From positions 124,001 through 188,000 of the forward strand of contig JAMXBD010000811.1 of NCBI GenBank assembly GCA_024138025.1: DNA of 64,000 nucleotides. Direction: 5' to 3'. The DNA is from Combretum micranthum. Taxonomy: Eukaryota; Streptophyta; Magnoliopsida; Myrtales; Combretaceae. The translations under genes were made by a program, and so were the position numbers. Below the pieces are notes generated by a model. That model saw nothing but the letters and a program-made list of their open reading frames with translations, did not search any database and was not told where the DNA came from. Shown here one piece after another: positions 22,674-34,909 of the stretch; position 1 is the stretch's first letter, and each line of letters starts with the position of its first letter.

Positions 22674-25600
22674 GAATAGTTGAAACAAGACTTTTAAAAT
22701 GGTGGAATGCCCCTAAGACGATGTAAGGAATTGTTATTTAAATGAAGATTCCATGTTTATTTATGTAAGTTCTTGCATGTTTTTATTATCTACTTAAATG
22801 TAATACCCATGTGAGTCTCCTACTATCATAGAAGCACGCCTTGCATTTATTATCAAAGCTCTTGCATGACTAAGGTTGTCATTCATTAGCTTTAATATTA
22901 TATGCGGCAGACTGCCACGTTTATGGTTCTCTCCGGGGCGTGACAATTAAGATGCTTAAAAATATCAGATTAGCGAATTTTCGACTTATTTCGAACCCGA
23001 TCGTATACAGACTTTGAAAAGTGTGTCTCGAGGCTCGAGATATAAAAAAATATGTTATTAGTACCATTAGACCCGTAATTTCATAAGATTTTCAAATATA
23101 TTAGTTATATAATTTTTCGGGTTATAAAAGTTACAGTTATAACTTTTTTATCGTATTTTATTTACTATCGATACTTTAATTATCTAATTTACTTTTTGAT
23201 TTCTAATCAACTATTCATCAAGTACAACTACCCATAACCTACTCTTACATTCTTATAACCTATTCTTAGAATTTCATCATTTTTCTTACATTTACTTTTC
23301 CAATACATTTCATTACATAATATACTTTAAAAACTTGAATTTTATTACACAAATTATCACACACATCTCTCTCTCTCTCTCTCTCTTGATGGAGCCAGCG
23401 CCCCTCCCTCTTTGTCCCTCTCAATTTGTTTTATTTTTTTGTTTTATTTAATAACACAAACCCTAATATACTTTTCTATAAATACCCCTTTATACCAACT
23501 TCATTTCACTTTCTTACTTTTCATCTAAACAAACTCTTGCAAAATTTTTCTTTCTCTCCTCCTCTCCTCTCTAGTTGCCGTGACCTCCCCCCATACACAC
23601 ACACTCCATATTTTTCTTCAAATTTCTTGTTCCAACACTAAATAGGTAATAGATCTACACTTCCCTACACTAAAAACATGTAATAGTACGATTATTCATG
23701 TGTTATTCCACTAAAAAATCCCCATGAGCTTTAAGCTAGGGATGTGGAAACACTTGAACATGAGATCCTTGCCATCACATTTTTATAGATCTTGTTATTT
23801 AAGTTATTTTGCCATTACTTTATTTTATTATTAAGTTATGTTGTTATTATTAATGTTTTGTGCATGTATTCATCATCTAACCATATCCTCATAATATCAT
23901 AGTATTTGTGCATTTTGACTAGTATAATAAACTAGATCTAGTTGTTTTGAGTTCATAAATACCTTAGGTTTCTGTTTTATGCACATAAATAACTTGTAAT
24001 AGCATGATAATGGTGGGAATATGTTAGAAAGCTTAAGATCTATTTTAGTTCAACAAAAATGGATTTTTGAAATTCGGATAAAAAAGAAACTCTATTTAGA
24101 AAAGCTATTTTTCAACTTCAAAATGAGTATTTTACATTAAAAATGAAAGGCTTAGGGAATTGGTATCATAAATGAGTGATCTTGATGAGTAAATCTTAGA
24201 TCTACTAAAGAATATTTTCAAAATAAGAAAAGTTTATAAAAGTTATGTTAAAGTTTTGTTTCAATCACAATAACTAACTTGAAATTCGTAATACAAAAAG
24301 CTTAAAGTATAAACGCCTATTTTTCAACCCAAAAACAAGATTTTTATGGAAGCCTTAAGGAGTAGGTTTGATTAGGAGTTAGTTTTAGAAAGATTAAATG
24401 AGTTTACAAAAGAAACAATCTCAAATGGAAATTTCAAAATTCAGATTTGAAAATGACCACTATTTAAACACCTTTTTTCAAATGCCAAAATGATGATTTT
24501 TGTGGAAAAATAGGAGTCCTAGTGAATACATTTAATAAAGACCTAATTTTAACTAGGATAAATGAAATTTATCAAAGCATAATCGCAAAATAAGGAAATG
24601 TTTCAAAGAATATATTAAACAATGTTTTCATTCCTTAAAAATTTTGCAAAATTCATAATTAGGTAGACCACCTATTTAAACATCTATTTTCTAACTCTAA
24701 AATGAAGGATTTTATTAAAATAATGAAGGTGTTGGGCATATAAATCATCAAGGTGGAGTTTTGATAAAAGCAAGTGTGATTTTGCAAGAAATAAAACTAG
24801 TTTTCTTAAGTCTAGTAATTTCAAAAGTTTTGCAAAGCAAAAATTTTCTAAAAGAATTCTTGATATTATATATCACTGAGAATATACATATAGATAACTC
24901 ATCTCATGAAATTCATGATAATAACTTAAAATAATCTAATATATTCAATAATTAAAATTTTATGTGAATATAATATTAGTTCTACATATTAAGTTTGAAG
25001 TAATTTTGATATATGAAAATGAATGTGTAGAAATAGATTTGATATATTATGTTGATTAATGTAAATTATTAATGTTATGTTTAAAATTATCAAAACAACT
25101 TTTGAAATGCCTAAAGAATTATTAGTAGATTTTTTTTTTCAAGAAATTTAGCCCATTTTCAAGCTCGAATTTAACTCAAATTAGCTCCAAATTAAGCCTA
25201 AGTCATATATACCTCAAAAGTCAAACTTATGATAAATATAAGTCTCAAATTTAATCAAATATAGCCTCTTTTGACAGCCTACATTTTTCATACGAATTTT
25301 TCCACTTTTCATTTCCTTCTCTTGTCCTTCTATCTTCAAACCATAAGCCCTAAACCAAAACCAATAACAAGCTCTTGGATTAACAATCTTTCCAAGCCCA
25401 AGCCTCTTCATGTAAGTTAAAGCTAGTATAAACTCTTTGTTTATTTTCTTTCTTGTAATATAAATGTAGAATCAATGTTAGGATGAGTTTAATGTCATAT
25501 GAGATGAATGGTTTTATGTATTGATAAATGTTAGGTTGTGTTTTATTGTTATATGAACTTGTTTATGTGTTATGGAAGTAGTGAGAAGTATTGGTGAGGG

Positions 25601-25844
25601 TAGAAGTTGATTTGAGTAGTTAAGTTTGAAGTGAAGAGTAGGAGAGGTTTGATGTGAATGAAGTAGTTTGATCTATTGTTATGATGTCCAAAGTTGCTAG
25701 GATTGGTTAATATGGATAGAAGATAGTGTATGAAGCTAAATTTGTGTTTGAAGAAAGATTAAAAGTGTTATATGTTATAATTTTTCAAAGTGTAAAACAG
25801 GGAAAATAAAACACTTTTCAAATAGGTCTGTGTTTGAGTGTACG

Positions 25845-26100
25845 TTGGCATCTAGTACTTCAACGCCGCCGGCGTAGAGGCGGTGTTGAATATGATCAGA
25901 ACCGATTTTTTTAAAGCTACTTAAAACGCCGCTGGCCTTGGTAAAGAAATTGGCCAGCGTATATTTTTCAAATTATATGCTGGCCACTGGGGCTTCAATG
26001 CCACCAGCCTTCAATCAGTGTTGAATGCGAACAGAATCGATTTTCTTAACGCTGTCATTAACGCTACCGATGTATAATTTCAACGCTGCCGGCTTTTGGC
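25845..26100 (+). repeat. GCCGGC-rich array in family B LTR copy 1
   Basis: Repeated acgccgccggcgt, acgccgctggcc, ggccagcgt and ctgccggc blocks in otherwise A+T-rich sequence. It starts with tacgttggcatctag, aligned to tacgtcggcatctag at 35818 in copy 2. Confidence 0.75.
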
Positions 26101-26360
26101 TCAATTTTGCCTTTGTAGATAGGTCGTGTACCCTCTGAGTTTTACAAATTCAACCTTCTTCAATTGTTATTCTTTACTTCATATATGGTCTTCTAATGAA
26201 TCTATAAGCTATATAAATTGTTTTATGTATGAATTAGATGTTAAAACTATATGTTAGGTTTATTGAATCTCCTTATATAGTTAACTTAAGATTGTGTTAT
26301 ATATATATATATATATATTCTACGTTCGATTATTGATTGTTTTGATATTTCTTATTTCAG

Positions 26361-26420
26361 TTAAAGGTTCTTCAGTTAATTCCTCTCTGAGTGAATATAG
26401 TAATACATTATTGGGTTTAG
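26361..26420 (+). other. Candidate exon 2 of the LTR-encoded small protein (copy B1)
   Basis: Bounded by acceptor cttatttcag and donor gtacgtgata. In the phase that joins to 27074 it is open and Ser-rich (KGSSVNSSLSEYSNTLLGL). Copy B2 has an exon in the same phase at 36500-36547 and LTR C has one at 44422-44518. No ATG was found, so an upstream exon is missing from this model. Confidence 0.4.
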
Positions 26421-27073
26421 GTACGTGATAGCTTGTTTGTTGTATACTAGGAATAAGCATTACTAAAATTGATTTAATTCGATTCAGCTTAATACTTTGA
26501 TGAACTGGATGTCTATTACGCTGCTTAATCTGGTCCAAGGAGCAAAAGACCTATCATGATGTAATGACATGTTAGTTAGGCGCTTAAACTAGATCATGAT
26601 GCAATGGTACGCTATGATGCAATAGCGATTCGTTTTTAGTTAAGTGGATAGCCGATGGGGAGAATAGTATCCGAGTAACATTTGCTTAAACTTAAGGGGA
26701 AATACCATGATTTAGTTCAAAGTTTATGGGAACTTATGAACTAGGCTCATGTTATGAACTGAGTTTAAGTAGAGTCGGGAAATGACTTTTGAACCCTAAA
26801 GAAGCTATTTCTTTATGGAATAGATATAGAAGATATAAGTATTCGGACTGCTTATATCAACCCTCTGAGCAGCTGCTGTTACTCAGGACCCCCTAAATTC
26901 CTAGAGCGTGATTCTGGGGTTTGAATACCCTATTGTTGTTTTGTTAAAAGAAAACTTAACAAGATAATGACTTGACCGTTGATGCATTTCATTTGATTCA
27001 AGTTTGCTTGATATATTGTTTTTGTATTTGTTATTGCGTACTAGGCCTTTGGCTTACTTTTGCTGCTTTGTAG

Positions 27074-27150
27074 GTAGTGAAGATGAGTTGTATGATGATT
27101 TGGGATACGGGTCAGATTTTGAGGGATTCATGGACAACTGGGACGAGTAG
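27074..27150 (+). other. Candidate final exon, acidic peptide (copy B1)
   Basis: It follows acceptor ttgctgctttgtag. It joins in phase to exon 2 and reads SEDELYDDLGYGSDFEGF, then MDNWDE and TAG. The copy at 37055-37134 encodes DDSDEFYASIGYGTDFEDF, then LDGLED and TAG. Codon by codon, six positions differ only synonymously (Gly, Gly, Asp, Glu, Phe, Asp), and the length difference is one codon. This pattern suggests past selection on protein. Confidence 0.5.
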
Positions 27151-29241
27151 GACTCGAATGCCCTTGGATTTTGGAGAACCTTTTGTTTAAAGCATAATTC
27201 TCTGTATAGAAGGCTTGTTAAATAAGCCTAAGTTGTAAAATATTTTAAGATCTCTTTAGGTTACTTTTTGTACCAAGAACAGCTTGTAATTTTGTAGTGT
27301 CTTATATTGACACTAAACTTTGTACATATAATGTATATATGTATGGATTGCTTTTATTAGCAATCTTGTTTTTTTAAAAGTTGTTTATAAAGTGTTAGTA
27401 GATTTGATCAAACAATTCTCATAAACTGTTAGTTTTATGACAACCTCACATATAATGTGAAAATGCTATATGTGGTTAGGGACTCAGTACTCTAAATCTC
27501 GGGATCTAGTGGGTCGGATCTTTCATAACTTGTAGGTGATGCATATACATATAATACACTAGATAGAAACAAAGTTAAGAAAATAATGTCTTATACATTC
27601 TATTAAGCATTATCTAAGTACATGAGGAAATAGATTTACTAAAACCCATGAATCATGCATGATATTAAGTTACATGTATATAATAGAGTCTTTCAAGATA
27701 TAATGATAACTAAGTATATATCAAAGTTTCGGAATGATGCTTGGATTGAAATTAGGAATTGATTTATGGGATGGGAATTTCACATAGCATTTTGTACCCT
27801 ACTATTCATGGACCTAACGACCTTGTTTGATAGAAATAACTTTAGAAATAGATAGCTCTCGTTGAATAGGTAGAGATTGGTATATAATATGCGAAATTCC
27901 AAGTTAAAATGACTAAGTTATGGTCGTTTTAAGTTGGAATTTCCTATTAAGCGAACTTTGACGAACTTATTAGAATATAATTTATAAGTTCATTCAAACT
28001 TCATAGAAATACTTATTGGAGTTATTTCTTTTGATTAGGAGACTTGGGAGATGGACTAGTCCTTCTCATGACTATTACCATTAAGTGGATTTTCGCGCCA
28101 TGGCAAAGTGAGTTCACTATCTTTAAATTATATGCTTATGATTGTGCTTATAATGATAGTAGCATTAGATTTAGGGCAAGATAAAATGGGAATGTGCATG
28201 TGCATGTGAATTCTATTTGATTGAATTGATGATAAGAATATTGAAATGGAATTTTTGTAAATATTTGTATGATTTAGTATAGATTGAAGTGTCTGAAATA
28301 CCTATGATCACTTATAAATCATTAATTAGTATATCATGAACTTATAATCAAATTGACCATGCATACCATATGTGGAGTCACATTGCATTTGTTATTATAC
28401 CTTTGTGGGAAGAAGGCATAATAGCTAGGCAATGAGGGGCTTGTAAACTCGAATGTTGGCGTAATGGTCGGAATTGAAATGGTAGTGGTGTAAGCACTTG
28501 TATCAACTACAAAATTGTGAGTAGGTGGGAACCTGAATAAACTAAAATGTAAATGAGAAAAATTGAAATATATGGTCGTATGGGCTTAAAACACCTAACC
28601 CTGAATGGAGGGTGTAAATCCATTCAACATTAGACTCCCGGAAAGTCTTATGTATTGTATGCTCGCGTGCTTATGCATTTCATACGATTGATAATATAAC
28701 TTGTTTGCCCTATTGTATGATAAAGTATTTAATTTGGAGGTGAAACTCACTAAGCTCGTAAGCCTATACCCCTATATTTTCTTGTTGCGATATGATTATT
28801 TATGGTTATCTCTAAGAGGCCACTTTCCTTGGGTACAGCTTTTGGAATTTAAGGAGCCTTTTGAAGAAGTCAGGACCTAGGCATAGACTTATAGTAGAAT
28901 CTCCTTATTCTTATATATATATATATATATGTTGTTATAAGAGACTTTTGATGACCTAAGGACTCTTAATATTTTGACGGGGGTATGCCCCTTAGATCTT
29001 GTAATAGATTAATCTGGTTATAACTATTATGATTTATAATCTTATCGCTATGTATGTCTTCTTAAGCTATTTCGATTCAAAGTATGGTTTCCTATATGTT
29101 GAACGTGAGCCTTACACCTAGTGTTAAAACTCATGGAATGACTAAGGTTGTCATACTTGAGTTTAGATATCGAGTGTGGTGGACTGTCGCGTTTAGGGTA
29201 CCCTTTGGGCGTGACAATCACCCTACATCTCACATTATGGT

Positions 29242-31436
29242 TGTGAACCCCGAGAATTTTCATACTAGTAAAAATAAAAGGAAATACAACTATAAAAAAT
29301 AGAAGGTCAATGTAGGACTCGACAAAAACCCTAGAATAAAACTACGAAGAGTTATGAGCTTATATATAACTTCAAACCCTAAAATATAGTTCTTTAGATA
29401 GTAACAGATGCCAAAAACAAGATTTCATAATGGTATCAAAAACTTAAGTTATAGAAGTAATTAAAATAAGATTTCAAGTGTATTAAAAATAAATAAACAA
29501 TAAAGCTTATAGATAGAAAACGATAATTTAAGGATGAACTGTTATAGTCATAAATACAAAATGGAAACAAAAACAAATCCATATATAACAATCTAGACTC
29601 CAAATAAATGTTTGGAGTACACCATTGTTTTAGTTAGAGAATTTTGAAGCTCTTAGAAAGAACTCGAAATTGGCCTATTAAGCTTAAAAAACCCTAATTG
29701 CGCGAGATAAAACTTTAAAAATAATTAAATGCATAAACTTCAAACACAAAGTTGAGCTCAAAGGTAATCTAGAAAACTTGTAGAAGCACTAAATAAATTT
29801 CTAAAGACTAAACTCCTAAATAACTAATATAAATATACCCGTTTAACTTGATAAAATATCCTAAAACTAAGATAACTAATTAAACAAAATTATAACAATA
29901 GCTACACAAATTCGGTGGAAAATAGCTTGAATTATGGCTGAGGTTTCCTTGAAATTGTCACAGCTAAAATCTCAAGCAAATTGCTGAAATTTGCATGCAC
30001 AAAATCAAGTAAATTAATGCTTAGCCAATCACAATCCTCTAGCTTGAGCAGCCAATTTAATGCAACATATATCAGACAAAACAAGATGGTTTGGTGGACA
30101 AATTCTCCTCATTTTGGTCGAGAATGTTGCCACCTATTTGCCCATAAATTCATTAATTTAATGAACAAAAGAACAAAGCAATTAAAGATGCTTTGGTAGC
30201 CAATAAGCCACATAAACAACAGCCCAAAAAGCAGCAAAAACACACTATATTAATTCAAAACAACAATGCAAAACACACACAAACATAGCCATTAATCAAG
30301 CTTCAACAAGATAATCCAAGCTTAGGAAAGGATCAAGTTAAGGTAAGTGAAATTTGATCTAAGTTAGTTTATGTGTTAAACATTAGCTTAAACCATGTTC
30401 TTATCAACCTAGGTTCGTGTCAAGCTTGGGCAAGAATTGAACATCGCCTTAATATCCCCAAATAAGGTAATATTTAACCTTAAAGCCTTATTTGTACATC
30501 ATAATATGTGTAGAAGCTAGGAAATCACAAGGTATGATGATTATGAAATGTTATTTGTGTTAGTATGTCGTGAACAATAGATAGGAATTATGGAGAAACA
30601 CTCAAAATATCTAAAACACTAAGTATAATACTTATATAATATAAGAAAAATAAATTTCAAAGCAGGAAAAAAATCGAAGAAGATGATGAATAGTGCCTAC
30701 ACTGGCCCAACGCCAACGGTGTACATGGCCATGGCCAAGGCCAAGGCCAACGGCGTACGTGGATAAGCCAGCAGCCTTTGAGCCAGCTAGCACTAGACAA
30801 AGCTGCATAAAGTTTTATTTCGCGTAAAAGTGCACGAATGCTGGCAGCATATATTCTCTACATTGGTGGCATATGTAGAAAAGTTGATGGCCTTTGAGCC
30901 AGTGTACACTGGATGCAAGTTACGTAAAATTTGCATGAAGGCTGGCAGTCTAGAGTACAACGCTAGCGGCATTGATGTCGGTGTACATGCAAATTTTAGC
31001 TCTAAAAGAAATCAGCTCATCTATAACAATACATATATATATGTATGTATACCTATACGTAAAAAAAGAGAAGATAAGTCTAATAAACAAATATAAATAC
31101 TTTAATATTAATATATTTAATATTTGTTAAGTGTTAAACTTTAATAACCTTTAAATAAAAAACACTTTTGTTATATTAAACAAAAATATTAGATCATGAT
31201 AATTATTTTATACAGGTGAAATACATAAGAATGAAAAATATGAAAAAAATAATTAAGAATAATGTGATTCTCATAAATAACAGTCAATAATATTAAATGA
31301 GATCAAGAGAAACATGATGAAGGTAAATGATAGAAAATAAATATTAGTTACCACAAAGCAATCAAACTAAAAGAACAATATTAAACTAATAATAAAATCT
31401 TGAATTGTTGAAATATAAACTCTACAATGACTCGAT
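29242..31436 (+). mobile_element. Family B-like LTR, 5' part only
   Basis: Starts TGTGAACCCCGAGAAT at 29242 inside the resumed Harbinger arm; ATGGT (29237-29241) is the likely target duplication but its partner was not found. It contains a donor-like ggtaagtga at ~30342, a GCCGGC/GGCC-rich array (30695-30985) and an A+T stretch ending ttttatacag near 31217 that aligns to the region before exon 2 in copy B2. It then breaks off against the reversed family A copy at 31437. Short ORFs at 29981-30199 and 30830-31096 lie in non-coding LTR sequence and are not supported. Confidence 0.5.
30695..30985 (+). repeat. GGCC/GCCGGC-like array in the B-like LTR fragment
   Basis: Blocks such as aacgccaacggtgtac, an atggccatggcc run with gccaaggccaaggcc, and ccagcagcctttgagccag, repeated loosely. 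It occupies the same relative place as the arrays at 25845 and 35815. Confidence 0.6.
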
Positions 31437-33923
31437 AAAAATAAAATATTTCAATATATATTTAACCGAATAATGTTTAGTTCGTGTTGAAGGCGATCAA
31501 CACAATTTTCATCATGTCAATACAAGAATCACAACTTATCTATCAAACCTTCTTTCAATATTCTTAATTTATATTCAACCAATCATAATTCCAAGTCATA
31601 CAACAATTATTCATTTTATCTTTTTCTTAATTGCTAGTGCTACTACTTACAAGTACAAAACAAGGAAATGTAACTTTGTAAAGGATTAACTCACTTTATG
31701 TCGGTAGATCCTAATCGAAGTAATCTTCCGGAAAGGTGATCTCGGGTCCTTCTCCACCTAAGCAAGATGAAATACCCAAAATGAGTCTTTCATGAAATTT
31801 ATATTCGTGAAGATTCTAAACTTTATTTAAAATCGCAGTAAAATCGTTTAAGAGGAAATTTCAACTTAAAATGGCCATAACTTGCTCATTTTAACTCGGA
31901 ATTTCGCATATAATATATCGTTTTTTACCTATTCGGAAAGATCTATCTATTTCTAAACTTAATTTCATCAAACTAATTCGTTTGGGTTCCAAAAAAGTGG
32001 CGGACAGATTCACCACGAATTTTTATAAACTTGTTTTCCTTCTTTTATCCAAAGCTCATTTTGAAGAGATAGATAATATAATAGCTTGTCAAACCATTGG
32101 AATGTATATTCATATATTTATTGACTCATAAAAAATGTATGAAGTTAATGAAGTTTTCTCAATTTATGAAAAAGTAAAGTCTTTAAAGATTTTGAAACTT
32201 GAGAACTTTTGAAATATTATTTTTGCTTTGAAAATATCTTAAGTTATTTATAATGAGTATTTTTTTTCTCCTAAATTTAATTTCTTGTAATTGCTTTAAA
32301 TTCCTAAGGAATGATTTTTATTTTCTAAGCTTAGATTCCAACAACTTTTAAAAGTAATAACAATTTTATAAAATAGTTTCTTTGTTTCTTAAGATTATTC
32401 CTAAAAGAATTCCTAGCATTTGATGAAAAGTGAAATTATGTAAAACCTTTTTTTTATTTAAGAAAAAGTTCTTTCTATGTCATGTAAGTTTATAAAATCT
32501 TTTATGAACTCCTCTAAGTTTGTTAATATGACTCCTTAGTCTTTAGAAAAAAAATTAACTTCCTACTTTTATTTATAGAAAAGAATCTTTAGATTAAGAA
32601 AACATTTCCTTATTTATTTTGTTGAGACAAAAATCATTATGTTCATGCATGAATATGAATCATAAAATTATGGAAACATAAAGAAACATAATAACTTAAA
32701 AGAATAAGCTAATAAGAAAATAAATAAAGTATTAGAACTTTAGCTTCATCAAGGTATCTCGGGACTAAGAAAAGACTAGTCCCAAAAGAAAAAGAAAATG
32801 TTTTGACTTGATGAGGACAAGTTTAAGACTAGAAAGACTAGTCTTAAAAACAATATGAAAGTAAATAAATTACAAGGAAGTAAATAAATTGCATGGAAAG
32901 TAAATAAATTGCAAAAAATGAGCTTATATGCTCTAAAAGATATATATAGCTATATAGATATATTAGATATAAAAGCAACATAAAGAAATTAGTTGATGAA
33001 TAAAAACAAAGTATGAACCTATTGTCGCTTTCTTTAACCTTCATGGTTTAGAAAACACATGCTAAGCTCATATTAAGTAGATGAACATAAAGAAAACTTG
33101 AAGAAAATTTACCTAAAGAAACTAAACTAGAGAGAACTTCTTGGGAGGAAATTCTTGTAGAAATTTAAGAGAATAACTTTAGTAGAAGAAATGTGTGAAA
33201 GAAGTGGAAGTAAGAGGGGGTATTTATAGGAAAATGTGAGAGATAATTTGTGTTAATTAAATAAATGAAAAGTAAAATAATTAAAGGGAAAAAGAAGGGG
33301 CCGACGCACATTTAGTGAGGAGAGGGAGAGAAAATTTATTTTTTTTGTATTTTTGTTAATTAAAAGTAAGATACGAAAGATGTAAAGTTGTATTGGAAAT
33401 GAAAATGTGTAAGAAATAGAGGTATGGGTTGTAAGAGTAGGTTGTAAGAAAAAGTAAAGATAGATAAATAGTGTAGAATAGTAGTAAATAGTGTAATGTA
33501 AAGTAGACATGACAATTTAAGTACCGGTAGTAAGAAAATAGCGTATAAATGCGATATCTGATATTTTTAGCTACCGAAAAATTATGAAATTGATATTTTT
33601 GAAAATCTTATATTTTTATGAGTCTAACGGTATATTCGAAATATTTTTACAATTCCGAGCTTCGGGACACATTTTTCAAGAACTATGTCCGATCGGGTTT
33701 AAAACGAGTCGCGGTTTTACTAAACTGATCTTTTTAAGCTTCCTTGGATAATTACAAACTATTCTACTCACTAAACTCTTTCTTACTCTCTTAGGGTTTC
33801 TTGAACAGGAATACCGGACTTAAGTGGTTATGGTAAACTAGGGTTTTGTTAACTTTAGAAATCTGGTTGACTTCTAATTAGGGTTTAGGCTTTAATTTGA
33901 ATTCAAAACTTCGGGGGTTTACA
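31437..33923 (-). mobile_element. Family A LTR, copy 3, reversed and truncated
   Basis: The minus strand starts TGTAAACCCCCGAAG at 33923 and follows copy 1 closely for ~2.5 kb: TATA box at 33228-33221, ctagtcttttcttagtcc phrase, then the gttgatcgcctt phrase. Alignment stops near 31437, so the last ~0.8 kb including the GGGGCGTGACA end is missing. It is closer to copy 1 than copy 2 is. The 85-codon ORF at 33253-33510 mirrors one at 7537-7791 in copy 1 but lies upstream of the TATA box and is A+T-driven. Confidence 0.75.
31711..31757 (-). other. Exon-like short reading in family A copy 3
   Basis: The same 47-nt interval as 9230-9276: acceptor ttgcttag, reading GGEGPEITFPEDYFD, TAG. Two of seven differences from copy 1 are synonymous, which is weak evidence for coding. 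Confidence 0.3.
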
Positions 33924-34808
33924 GACACACTAAGGTTCAAATTCTTCTAAACCACAATTTAAAGCAAAGTTTAAACTCCATCATTTCACATTAACGGAGA
34001 ACTTCTAAAACATTAATGTCATTAATGAAAACTTATGTATGACTCGGTTAGCATAAACGAAGTGCCAACCTAAATTAAATTTAAATGACAAGATTGAAAG
34101 TCTTAAAACATAAAGAATTATAAAAACTGATGTCTAGACTCTAGAAGTTTGTGGCTTTAGTTATTTCAAGTCTAGCCATCTAGTAATTGACTGTAAAGTT
34201 AGCTCCACTATCGTCGTCCCCATTGTCGACATATATATCGTAATCTAATAGATCAAACAATATAGGCTCTTAAGCTAATCCAAAAACAAAAAAAAAGAAT
34301 GAGCATAAGGTCCGATATGCCTAACCATAACCACATACTCATGAGCAAACAATATGTCAATTCACATGCAATATGGTATTATATGCAGTACCCACAGCTT
34401 GATTATCTTTTAGTTAGCTAGACAATCAACATAGTTTAGAACTATTTACAATTATTCTTAAACCTAGAATAACTTATGACTCCGTAAAAAAAAATATATA
34501 TATATATTTATATATAGATACTTATATTGGTGTTGGGTACTCTTTAATACCCTAGGTATTATACTCATACCACCTATAAACTATAAGAATCATCTTGATG
34601 TGTAACTCCATTTAAGACAATGCCACATAAAGATTATCAGGGTGCTGTCCTAGTAACACTAGTACTCCTGTTCACTAAATCCATCTAATTACAAGCAACA
34701 AACATTTTAAAGCAAGATAGCATTAAGTCCATTTGCAGTTACAGAGCTTACATTCACAAGCAACAACTAAGGTAAGGACATACCTAATACATCATTTAGG
34801 ACAGTTAA
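33924..34808 (-). mobile_element. B-like LTR, 3' half, reversed fragment
   Basis: On the minus strand this follows the order of the B LTR 3' half: gtgttacta...acagcaccct, a gtgggtactg stretch, the ggaccttatgctcatt phrase matching gggcctttggctcat before the final exon, then an open acidic reading at 34267-34180 (LLDYDIYVDNGDDDSG ... TAG). The phase and acceptor are not exactly those of the B copies, so it is probably decayed. GACAC (33924-33928) would be the duplication for family A copy 3. Confidence 0.45.
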
Positions 34809-34813
34809 CTTAG
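34809..34813. repeat. Target-site duplication CTTAG (partner 37538-37542)
   Basis: CTTAG lies directly before TGAAATAGC and directly after GGTCCTTACA, fixing both LTR ends to the base. Confidence 0.85.
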
Positions 34814-34861
34814 TGAAATAGCTATGAATTTCTTATTTTACATATTAATGTGTTATTAAAA

Positions 34862-34863
34862 TG

Positions 34864-34908
<45 letters not shown>

Positions 34909-34909
34909 C
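34862..34909. repeat. Compound (TA)n(TG)n microsatellite
   Basis: About twelve TA units followed by about twelve TG units, near the start of the family B solo LTR. Confidence 0.9.

Larger units (their letters stand above)
6946..22945 (+). mobile_element. Family A LTR, copy 1, split by the Athila-type insertion
   Basis: The LTR starts TGTAAACTCC at 6946 and ends GGGGCGTGACA at 22945. Removing the Athila-type element and one 5-bp duplication leaves 6946-10032 plus 22679-22945, about 3.35 kb. The preceding ATCAC (6941-6945) matches the ATCAC at 29217-29221 after copy 2, so copies 1 and 2 belong to one insertion into the Harbinger right arm. It has a TATA box at 7820, a pyrimidine-rich leader, splice-like sites and no long ORF. 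Related copies lie at 22946-29216 and, reversed, at 31437-33923. I cannot name the family. Confidence 0.75.
24900..27535 (+). mobile_element. Family B solo LTR, copy 1, nested in family A copy 2
   Basis: It aligns through most of its length with the sharply bounded solo LTR at 34814-37537: gacagcct...catacgaatttt leader, catgtaagtta donor, GCCGGC-rich array, tag/gtacgtgata donor, final acidic exon and the tail ...tatatgtggtt...ggatctttca. TAACT precedes 24900 and follows 27535, a matching 5-bp duplication. The expected initial TG reads CA, so the left edge is less certain. No internal domain or partner LTR is present. Confidence 0.65.
22946..29216 (+). mobile_element. Family A LTR, copy 2, missing its first ~350 bp and split by a solo LTR
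   Basis: It begins abruptly at 22946 (attaagatgcttaaaaat), which aligns to about 7300 in copy 1, and ends GGGCGTGACA at 29216, followed by the ATCAC duplication. It shares the TATA box (23477), the gcgaaattc/gttatgg phrases and the tggagggtgtaaatcca phrase with copy 1. The internal region expected between two LTRs is absent: copy 1 ends at 22945 and copy 2 starts at the next base. It is much more diverged than the Athila LTR pair. A family B solo LTR occupies 24900-27535. Small ORFs (25214-25411, 26320-26538, 29048-29302) are not convincing. Confidence 0.7.
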
